Source: Planctomycetota bacterium (GTDB taxonomy: Bacteria; Planctomycetota; Phycisphaerae; Sedimentisphaerales; Anaerobacaceae). From it: a stretch of DNA of 5,491 nt. The notes below the pieces were generated by a model. It was not told where the DNA came from. It was given only the letters and a program-made list of their open reading frames with translations, and did not search any database. Both the position numbers and the translations under genes were made by a program. Positions 1-4,179 of the stretch are shown in pieces. Numbering within the stretch: position 1 is the stretch's first letter; every line of letters begins with the position of its first letter. The DNA is taken from contig JAFNGF010000097.1 in the NCBI GenBank assembly GCA_017885385.1, positions 18,884 through 24,374 of the forward strand, given 5' to 3'.

Positions 1-218
1 GTCTTTGCATCCTGGATGGTTTGACTTAAGCTCTTTTCGGCACCCGGCACGCGGGTGACACCCGGCTCAGGTTTCACCGTCCCGGGCGAAGTGCCTTCAG
101 GCAGGTTCGGCTCAGCCGGCTTTCTTTTGCACCCCGCGGCGACTACTATAACCGGCAGCACGATCGCCAATAAAAACGGTCTTAAACCCAGGACTGTGTA
201 TTTTCTATGTCCAGCCAT
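1..218 (-). CDS. Lipoprotein, N-terminal part only (runs off the left edge)
   Basis: This gene begins at the ATG at 218-216 on the minus strand and leaves the window after 72 codons without a stop, so only the N-terminus is visible. The start is supported by a strong Shine-Dalgarno AGGGAGG (plus-strand 227-233), 8 nt upstream. The protein has a basic n-region (MAGHRKYTVLGLRP), a hydrophobic core at residues 15-29, and a lipobox-like VAAGC with the lipidated Cys at residue 30. A Pro/Glu/Lys-rich linker (residues 31-60) and the start of a more ordered part, SLSQTIQDAK, follow. It is therefore probably an envelope lipoprotein tethered by a flexible linker. The function is carried by the missing C-terminal domain. 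A thioredoxin-like (TlpA/redoxin) domain is one guess, from vague resemblance of the last residues to planctomycete redoxin lipoproteins; it is not shown. The gene is divergent from the esterase gene. Confidence 0.8.
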   Translation of the reverse strand, partial: MAGHRKYTVLGLRPFLLAIVLPVIVVAAGCKRKPAEPNLPEGTSPGTVKPEPGVTRVPGAEKSLSQTIQDAK

Positions 219-255
219 TTTGTAATCCTCCCTGAAATTAATGGTTTCTTGAGTT

Positions 256-284
256 ACTATACCGCAGTCCGGTTCCGGCGTAAA
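256..284 (-). promoter_or_regulatory. Sigma70-like promoter of the lipoprotein gene
   Basis: On the minus strand a TTTACG box (plus-strand 279-284) and a TATAGT box (256-261) are separated by exactly 17 nt. TATAGT matches the -10 consensus at 5 of 6 positions and TTTACG matches the -35 consensus at 4 of 6. Transcription would start near 249, giving a leader of about 30 nt that contains the AGGGAGG ribosome site and the ATG at 218. This is a prediction from sequence only. Confidence 0.5.
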
Positions 285-333
285 GACTAAATTGACAAAT
301 TTTCGCTCCGACCGGACCATAAGAACCATCTTT

Positions 334-362
334 TTGACCTGCCGCTGTGACAGTGGTATAAT
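334..362 (+). promoter_or_regulatory. Sigma70-like promoter upstream of the esterase/rnpA genes
   Basis: TTGACC (334-339) and a perfect TATAAT (357-362) are spaced by 17 nt, which makes this the best promoter match seen in the window. The transcript would start near 369 and carry a leader of about 230 nt before the esterase ATG at 601. Most of that leader is the repeat element at 400-559. The esterase, rnpA and merR genes follow with almost no gaps, so this promoter may drive all three. Confidence 0.6.
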
Positions 363-399
363 TGCCCGACCGATAACCATTGCGGCAGGACAAGAGACC

Positions 400-559
400 T
401 AACCGCAGAGAACGCTGACTCGTCCTTCGCAGCGAAGCGCTGCTTCGCAGAGTAGGAGAATGCAGAAAAAAATGTGAAGACAGAAGACAGAGGATAGAAG
501 ACAGCAATCCGTCGTCCGTCCTCCGTTGCGCGACTTCTGCGATCTCAGCGGTAAAAAAA
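400..559. repeat. Composite inverted-repeat element, copy 1 (ACCGCAGAG ends)
   Basis: The left end is TAACCGCAGAGAA (400-412) and the right end is CTCAGCGGTAAAAAA (544-558). ACCGCAGAG and CTCAGCGGT are inverted repeats matching at 8 of 9 positions. The same two ends bound a second element at 2951-3134, but the interiors differ. Inside copy 1 are interlocking CTTCG/CGAAG hairpins (425-447), three copies of GAAGACAG (476-483, 483-490, 497-504) and three 7-nt units TCCGTCG, TCCGTCC and TCCGTTG (508-528). No protein-coding signal is seen. The element lies in the transcribed leader of the esterase gene. It resembles a non-autonomous, MITE-like or REP-like dispersed repeat; mobility is inferred from the shared ends only. 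Confidence 0.7.
425..447. repeat. Overlapping hairpins inside composite element copy 1
   Basis: Three mutually exclusive stems can form here. They are CTTCG/CGAAG (425-429 with 433-437), GCAGCG/CGCTGC (429-434 with 438-443, 3-nt loop) and CGAAGC/GCTTCG (433-438 with 442-447). CTTCG occurs at both ends with its reverse complement between them, so only some stems can coexist. It lies in the predicted leader of the esterase transcript. There is no U-tract, so it is not an intrinsic terminator as seen. Confidence 0.6.
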
Positions 560-587
560 CGCAGTCAATTTTGTTTTTGTTGATATT

Positions 588-593
588 AAGGAG
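588..593 (+). promoter_or_regulatory. Ribosome binding site fixing the esterase start
   Basis: AAGGAG lies 7 nt before the ATG at 601. It favours that start over the in-frame TTG at 526. The longer reading would translate the right arm of the repeat element ahead of a signal peptide. Confidence 0.75.
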
Positions 594-600
594 CTGGCAG

Positions 601-2247
601 ATGAGTGACAAGCGAATCGGTTCCAGAGAGTCAATCATTTTGGGACCCTGCTTTGCGGGAACCCTCGTCCTTTCTTTGGTCTTGCTGCTGGCCGGCGCCG
701 GCACAGCCTGTGCCGATGTCAGGCTGCCCGCTGTGATCGGCGACAACATGGTTCTACAGCGCGGCCAAAAAGTGTCCATCTGGGGTTGGGCAGCCCCCGG
801 CGAAGAGATCACGGTCGCGGTTAGCTGGCATAATATGCGCTGGGCAGCGCCCACCGACAAGGATGGCAAGTGGCGATTTGAAATAACCCCGCCCCCCTTC
901 TTGCTTTCGCAAGAAGGCAGGGGGACAGGTGGGCCTTACGAGATGACTATCAGCGGCAAAAATTCCATAACAATCAAGAATATTCTTGTGGGCGAGGTCT
1001 GGGTCTGTTCCGGCCAATCGAATATGCAGATGGCGGTCAGGCAATCCGCCAACGCCGAGCAGGAAATTGCCGCCGCGAACTATCCGAATATCAGACTCTT
1101 TAGTGTTCAGCGTAAGGTGGCGGAAGAGCCGCAGAGCGACTGCGTCGGCAGCTGGCAGCAGTGTACTCCGCAGACGGCTGCCGAATTCTCCGCGGTTGCC
1201 TACTATTTTGGCAGAGAGCTGCACAAAGAGCTAAATGTGCCGGTCGGCTTGATTCACACCTCCTGGGGTGGCACGCCCGCTGAGGCCTGGACCAGCCGAC
1301 AGGCCCTGGAGGCGGAGCAGGATTTTGCCCCCATCCTGCAGCGATACGATGACGCGGTTGCGAAATATCCGCAGGCAAAGAAGGAATATGAGCAAAAGCT
1401 GGCCCAGTGGCAGGAGGCGGTCGAAAAGGCCAAGACCGAAGGCAGCAAGCCGCCGCCCACGCCCGGCGAACCGTTCGGGCCGGGGAATCCGAACTGCCCG
1501 GCAGGCTTGTATAACGCAATGATTGCCCCATTGATTCCGTATGGCCTCGCAGGGGCGATATGGTATCAGGGCGAATCCAACGCCGGGCGGGCATATCAAT
1601 ACCGCAAACTCTTCCCGGCTATGATCAACAACTGGCGCAAGGATTGGCAGCAGGGAGATTTTGCCTTTCTTTTCGTGCAGCTGGCTAACTTCATGGCAGC
1701 TAAGCCCGAACCCGGTGACAGCGACTGGGCTGAGCTGCGCGAGGCGCAGCTATTGACGCTGGCTTTGCCCAATACGGGTATGGCCGTCATCATCGACATC
1801 GGAGAGGCCAACGACATACACCCGAAAAATAAGCAAGACGCCGGCAAGCGTCTGGCGTTATGGGCGCTGGCAAAGACTTACGGCAAGAACCTCGTTTATT
1901 CGGGCCCCATCTACAAATCGTTGAAGGTTGACGGGAACAAGATTATTCTGGAGTTCAATCACACGGGCGCCGGTCTGGCTGCCGGCGGGGGCTTGCCCGC
2001 CAGCCCTATGGTGGGTGGGCCGTTGAAGGGCTTTACCGTTGCCGGTGCGGACCGCAAATTCGTCTGGGCAGACGCGCGGATCGACGGCAATACCGTCGTG
2101 GTCAGCAGCGACAAAGTAGCAGAACCGGTCGCTGTGCGTTACGCCTGGGCGGACAACCCCGTTTGTGACCTCTATAATAAGGAAGGTCTGCCGGCCGGCC
2201 CGTTCCGCACGGATGATTGGCCCGGCGTTACAGCGGACAGAAAATAG
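601..2247 (+). CDS. Secreted SGNH-family esterase, sialate O-acetylesterase-like
   Basis: The 548-residue product is predicted to remove O-acetyl groups from sugars, as sialate 9-O-acetylesterases and related carbohydrate esterases do. The true substrate could equally be an acetylated plant or algal glycan. A hydrophobic segment at residues 12-34 followed by ACA-D (cleavage near 38/39) indicates Sec export. Residues 41-130 form the N-terminal beta domain typical of the family (RLPAVIGDNMVLQRG). The catalytic domain follows: nucleophile motif CSGQSNMQM with Ser140, SWGGTPAEAW at 221-230, WYQGESNAGR with the conserved GES at 321-330, and the acid/base motif DIHP with Asp405 and His407. All expected catalytic residues are present. 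Two stretches look inserted relative to what I know of the family: residues about 98-109 (PPFLLSQEGRGT) and, less surely, 463-472. Both coincide with DNA hairpins. The start at 601 is chosen for its ribosome site and signal peptide. rnpA follows after 15 nt. Confidence 0.9.
   Translation: MSDKRIGSRESIILGPCFAGTLVLSLVLLLAGAGTACADVRLPAVIGDNMVLQRGQKVSIWGWAAPGEEITVAVSWHNMRWAAPTDKDGKWRFEITPPPFLLSQEGRGTGGPYEMTISGKNSITIKNILVGEVWVCSGQSNMQMAVRQSANAEQEIAAANYPNIRLFSVQRKVAEEPQSDCVGSWQQCTPQTAAEFSAVAYYFGRELHKELNVPVGLIHTSWGGTPAEAWTSRQALEAEQDFAPILQRYDDAVAKYPQAKKEYEQKLAQWQEAVEKAKTEGSKPPPTPGEPFGPGNPNCPAGLYNAMIAPLIPYGLAGAIWYQGESNAGRAYQYRKLFPAMINNWRKDWQQGDFAFLFVQLANFMAAKPEPGDSDWAELREAQLLTLALPNTGMAVIIDIGEANDIHPKNKQDAGKRLALWALAKTYGKNLVYSGPIYKSLKVDGNKIILEFNHTGAGLAAGGGLPASPMVGGPLKGFTVAGADRKFVWADARIDGNTVVVSSDKVAEPVAVRYAWADNPVCDLYNKEGLPAGPFRTDDWPGVTADRK
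892..930. repeat. In-frame palindromic insert in the esterase gene
   Basis: CTTCTTGC (897-904) and GCAAGAAG (909-916) pair around the loop TTTC. The stem extends through the C-run (892-896) and the G-run (920-924) with a small bulge. The element encodes PPFLLSQEGRGT, joining ITP to GGPYEMTISG, a point where relatives I know run directly from one to the other. It shares the core GCTTTCGC (903-910) with the palindrome in the galactokinase gene (4438-4445), and GGGGGACAGG here resembles GGGGACAAG there. The reading frame is kept. The hairpin is seen directly; insertion is inferred. Confidence 0.7.
1984..2015. repeat. Possible second in-frame palindromic insert in the esterase gene
   Basis: GGCGGG (1984-1989) and CCCGCC (1996-2001) form a perfect 6-bp stem around GGCTTG. 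A GTGGGTGGG run follows. The encoded GGLPASPMVG (residues 463-472) lies between GLAAG and GGPLKGF, where homologues I know typically read about GLVAKGGPLKGF. The sequence is different from the CGCTTTCGC-type palindromes, so it would be another repeat type, or simply a variable loop in GC-rich DNA. Confidence 0.4.
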
Positions 2248-2262
2248 CAGCCACCAGTTAAA

Positions 2263-2703
2263 TTGGAAACGGCAAACAGAAAATCGTTGCCCAAATATAA
2301 GAGACTTGTCACCAACACCCAGTTCAGAGCGGTTGTGGCCGGCCGCTTGTGCGCAAGCGATGGATTCTTAGTCCTGTACATCCGCCGGAACGATTGCGGC
2401 TATCCACGACTGGGCGTCTCCGTAGGCAAATCTTGCGGCGGTGCGGTCGTGCGCAATCGCGTCAAAAGGCTGTTGCGGGAGGTCTGGAGGCTATGCCAAG
2501 GACAGATTCCAGCGGGCTTTGATTATTTACTTATAGTTTCGCCTAAATGGGCGAGGGTTCCCGCTTCGCGGGGTTCCAAAAAAGTAGATGGGTCCGCCGA
2601 TTCCAAAGCGGCTATGCGGCGAATAACTTTTGAACAGGTTAGAACCTCGTTTTTGACTTTGGTAGACGAACTGCGCAAGAGACGGCAAAAGGCTCGGATG
2701 TAA
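2263..2703 (+). CDS. rnpA: Ribonuclease P protein component
   Basis: This is the small basic protein subunit of RNase P, which binds the catalytic RNA and the 5' leader of pre-tRNAs. The signature is clear: the F-R-A-V-V beginning (residues 21-25), RLGVSVGKSCGGAVVRNRVKRLLREVWR (residues 49-76) with the RNR motif at 64-66 followed by VKRLLRE, the FDYLLIVSP strand (86-94) and a C-terminal helix (122-140). At 146 residues it is longer than the usual 110-130. The surplus lies at about residues 97-118, where a CCCGC-TTC-GCGGG palindrome sits. The start is uncertain. The frame opens at TTG 2263 without a convincing ribosome site, and TTG 2287 is an alternative; no ATG is available. The usual upstream neighbour rpmH is not here: a glycan esterase precedes it by 15 nt. 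The merR-like gene follows after 1 nt. Confidence 0.9.
   Translation: METANRKSLPKYKRLVTNTQFRAVVAGRLCASDGFLVLYIRRNDCGYPRLGVSVGKSCGGAVVRNRVKRLLREVWRLCQGQIPAGFDYLLIVSPKWARVPASRGSKKVDGSADSKAAMRRITFEQVRTSFLTLVDELRKRRQKARM
2555..2615. repeat. In-frame palindromic insert in rnpA
   Basis: CCCGC (2560-2564) and GCGGG (2568-2572) pair around TTC. The 14-mer CCCGCTTCGCGGGG (2560-2573) differs from CCCGCTTTCGCGGGG in the galactokinase gene (4435-4449) only by one T in the loop. A weaker CCGC/GCGG stem follows (about 2593-2611). The encoded peptide, roughly RVPASRGSKKVDGSADSKAA, separates the central strand from the C-terminal helix of RnpA. The hairpin and the resemblance are direct observations; the exact insert borders are an estimate. 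Confidence 0.6.
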
Positions 2704-2704
2704 A

Positions 2705-2953
2705 ATGGTCGATAAAGAATTAATGCCGATAGGCGCCGCCGCAAAAAAAGCTGGCGTTTCCCGCCAATCTCTGCAATATTACCTGATGGTTGGCCTGCTG
2801 GAGCCTGCCGAAGTTACTCCGACGGGAAGACGCCTGTTTGACGAAAAAAACGTCGAGCGAATTAGGCTGATAAACAGACTCAACCGGAGCGGCTATCCTC
2901 TACGTGCCATAAGAGAGCTGTTTATGCAAGGCCGCACCGGCTTGAAGGATTAA
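2705..2953 (+). CDS. Short MerR-type DNA-binding protein
   Basis: This 82-residue protein is almost entirely a MerR-like winged helix-turn-helix. The helix-turn-helix is IGAAAKKAGVSRQSLQYYLMVGLL (residues 8-31), the wing is TPTGRRLFDEKNV (38-50), and the following helices are ERIRLINRLNRSGYPLRAIRELF (51-73). MerR regulators normally add a dimerisation helix and an effector-binding region and reach 120 residues or more. None is present, so no ligand can be suggested; the protein may bind DNA in a complex or act constitutively. The ATG at 2705 is 1 nt after the rnpA stop, with AAAGG about 10 nt upstream inside rnpA, so translational coupling is likely. The stop codon TAA (2951-2953) is also the first three bases of the composite repeat that follows. 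Truncation by that repeat is possible, but no missing C-terminal part is recognisable downstream. Target genes are unknown. Confidence 0.8.
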   Translation: MVDKELMPIGAAAKKAGVSRQSLQYYLMVGLLEPAEVTPTGRRLFDEKNVERIRLINRLNRSGYPLRAIRELFMQGRTGLKD

Positions 2954-3134
2954 CCGCAGAGAAAAAACCACAGAGGACACAGAGTTCACCGAGATAGAAA
3001 AATAGAATACTTGCTCTGAGCTCTCCTTCGACTTTGCTCAGAGCCTGCCCTGAGCCTGCCGAAGGGACGGCGTCTGTGGCAAAAATTGGAAAGATGATTT
3101 TCTCTGCGACCTCTGCGGCCTCAGCGGTAAAAAA
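2951..3134. repeat. Composite inverted-repeat element, copy 2, with nested palindrome
   Basis: The left end is TAACCGCAGAGAA (2951-2963) and the right end is CTCAGCGGTAAAAAA (3120-3134); both are identical to those of the element at 400-559. The arms show a 9-nt period. On the left are CCACAGAGG, ACACAGAGT and TCACCGAGA (2968-2994); on the right are CTCTGCGAC, CTCTGCGGC and CTCAGCGGT (3102-3128). The interior carries a second, unrelated palindrome at 3025-3065. The element fills the gap between merR and mlaD. It begins on the merR stop codon and ends at the mlaD ribosome site. No gene is seen in it, although a frame is open through its right part. Confidence 0.75.
3025..3065. repeat. Nested PEPAEG-type palindromic repeat
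   Basis: An outer stem CCTTCG/CGAAGG (3025-3030 with 3060-3065) and an inner stem GCTCAG/CTGAGC (3036-3041 with 3050-3055) form one interrupted hairpin. Read in one frame, the right part gives ACPEPAEG. That peptide is familiar to me from spurious ORFs across many environmental bacterial genomes, and the DNA resembles the widespread CTTCGACT...GCTCAGG...AAGG repeat family. It lies wholly within composite element copy 2. Confidence 0.7.
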
Positions 3135-3143
3135 GGAAAGGGA
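3135..3143 (+). promoter_or_regulatory. Ribosome binding site fixing the mlaD start
   Basis: GGAAAGGGA ends 7 nt before the GTG at 3151 and directly follows the A-run that closes the composite repeat. It supports GTG 3151 as the start, rather than the ATG at 3034, which lies inside the repeat. Confidence 0.65.
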
Positions 3144-3150
3144 CACAAAA

Positions 3151-4107
3151 GTGACTGACTATGAAACCACCCAAAGGAGACGCAACCTTCTCGTAGGCGT
3201 TTTTGTGATAGTAGGCTTGGCTGCGCTGGTATGGCTGGTATTTAAGTTCGGCGACCTACCGATAAAACTCAGCGAAATCCACTCTTTTGAAGTGGTCGTT
3301 CAATTCCCGACCGCTAAGGGAGTTGAGAAGAATACGCCGGTTGAATTCTGCGGCTATCAGATCGGCACAGTAACAGGCGTTATGGCTCCGGAAAGGCTGG
3401 AAGATCAGGACACCCACCTGGTGTATCACCAAACCAAGGTTATTCTTAGCATCGACAAGAAATATGTCGATATCCCCTCCAACGTGGACGTGAAATTGGT
3501 GACACGTAGTTTAGCAAGCAGTATTATCGAGCTGGTAGTTGACCCTACCTTACCTGCTGAACCGATTGACCCCAACCGGCCTGAAACAAAATTCCTGGTG
3601 GGCGGAATACTGCTTCAGGGTTCGACCGGCATGACTAGCGAGTTTTTCCCCGCTGAAAGTCAAAAGAAATTCGAGGAGCTTATCGACAGCTTCGATAGTC
3701 TGGTTAAGAACGCCAACGATATTCTTGGCGACCAGGCTACCAAGCACAACTTCAAGCTGATTTTGGCTAACCTGTCCGAGGCAACAAAACAGGCCACCGA
3801 GACGCTAAAGCAAGTCCAGGAGTTTTCTACTGCCGGGACCACGACTTTGAAAAATGCAGATGCAGGGGTGAACAAGGTCGTCATTGCTCTGGTCGACACA
3901 ACCGAACAGTTAAGCCGGACTACCTCTCAGTTACGGGTACTTTTCGAGAAGATAAGCCAAGGCCAGGGGACAGCCGCCAAGCTCGTCAACGACGGCCGGC
4001 TGTATGAAAGTATGCTCGAAAGCACCGAACAATTGCAGGCCTTGTTGGCTGAGTTAAAGTCACTTGTCGCTCAGGTCAAGGAAAAAGGCCTGCGGTCCAT
4101 ATATTAG
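3151..4107 (+). CDS. MlaD/MCE-family lipid-transport protein
   Basis: This 318-residue protein resembles MlaD, the membrane-anchored substrate-binding subunit of MCE transporters that move phospholipids or other lipids across the envelope. It has a short cytoplasmic N-terminus with QRRR, one transmembrane helix (residues 12-32, LLVGVFVIVGLAALVWLV) and a single MCE domain (about 45-132: VVVQFPTAKGVEKNTPVEFCGYQIGTVTGV, then LVTRSLASSIIELVV). A long alpha-helical C-terminal region (about 168-312) probably forms a coiled coil. It ends with GQGTAAKLVNDGRLYESM, a pattern common near the end of MCE proteins. The start is GTG 3151, because upstream in-frame codons translate repeat DNA. The permease (MlaE) and ATPase (MlaF), usually adjacent, are not in the window, so the gene is an orphan here. 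An 11-residue stretch (PAEPIDPNRPE, 135-145) just after the MCE core is a Pro-rich spacer. Confidence 0.85.
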   Translation: MTDYETTQRRRNLLVGVFVIVGLAALVWLVFKFGDLPIKLSEIHSFEVVVQFPTAKGVEKNTPVEFCGYQIGTVTGVMAPERLEDQDTHLVYHQTKVILSIDKKYVDIPSNVDVKLVTRSLASSIIELVVDPTLPAEPIDPNRPETKFLVGGILLQGSTGMTSEFFPAESQKKFEELIDSFDSLVKNANDILGDQATKHNFKLILANLSEATKQATETLKQVQEFSTAGTTTLKNADAGVNKVVIALVDTTEQLSRTTSQLRVLFEKISQGQGTAAKLVNDGRLYESMLESTEQLQALLAELKSLVAQVKEKGLRSIY

Positions 4108-4161
4108 CGTGCAGCGTGAAGGGTTTAGCGTTTAGTCTATACGCTGTACGCCAAACGCAAG
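4106..4161. repeat. Inverted repeat built of 7-nt units between mlaD and galK
   Basis: From 4106 the DNA reads as 7-nt units: AGCGTGC, AGCGTGA, AGGGTTT, AGCGTTT, AGTCTAT (to 4140), then the complementary type ACGCTGT, ACGCCAA, ACGCAAG (4141-4161). The two halves form an imperfect hairpin, for example GCGTTT (4128-4133) with AAACGC (4153-4158). The first unit overlaps the mlaD stop codon TAG (4105-4107). The repeat fills nearly all of the gap and stops just before the galK ribosome site. It lacks a U-tract and is not a typical terminator. Confidence 0.65.
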
Positions 4162-4167
4162 TTTGAT

Positions 4168-4174
4168 GGTGAGG
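4168..4174 (+). promoter_or_regulatory. Ribosome binding site of galK
   Basis: GGTGAGG lies 5 nt before the ATG at 4180 and fits that start. In-frame ATGs at residues 12 and 14 are possible alternatives but have no better site. Confidence 0.55.
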
Positions 4175-4179
4175 TTTGA

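Noticed and set aside
292..297. Perfect -35 box TTGACA on the plus strand
   Set aside because: No -10-like hexamer is found 16-18 nt downstream; the TTGACC/TATAAT pair at 334-362 is far better.
476..528. CRISPR-like array from short tandem units
   Set aside because: The units are only 7-8 nt, degenerate, partly contiguous and without regular spacers, and there are no cas genes in the window.
526..600. Upstream in-frame extension of the esterase from TTG 526
   Set aside because: It covers the right arm of the composite repeat, lacks a ribosome site, and would displace the signal peptide from the N-terminus. ATG 601 follows AAGGAG.
238..869. Open frames on the minus strand through the divergent intergenic region and the start of the esterase gene
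   Set aside because: They are made of repeat DNA and the antisense of a well-supported gene, with no recognisable domain or ribosome site.
1325..1495. Lys/Glu/Pro-rich stretch of the esterase (residues about 242-298) as another insert
   Set aside because: There is no inverted repeat in the DNA, and a charged helix followed by a Pro-rich loop before the NAMIAPL segment is normal for this esterase family.
2951..3134. Insertion sequence or transposase remnant
   Set aside because: The interior is too short and has no transposase-like reading frame; at most it is a non-autonomous element.
3034..3150. Upstream in-frame extension of mlaD from ATG 3034 (39 extra codons)
   Set aside because: It translates the PEPAEG-type palindrome and the right arm of the composite repeat, and would put unrelated sequence ahead of the membrane anchor. 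GTG 3151 has a good ribosome site.
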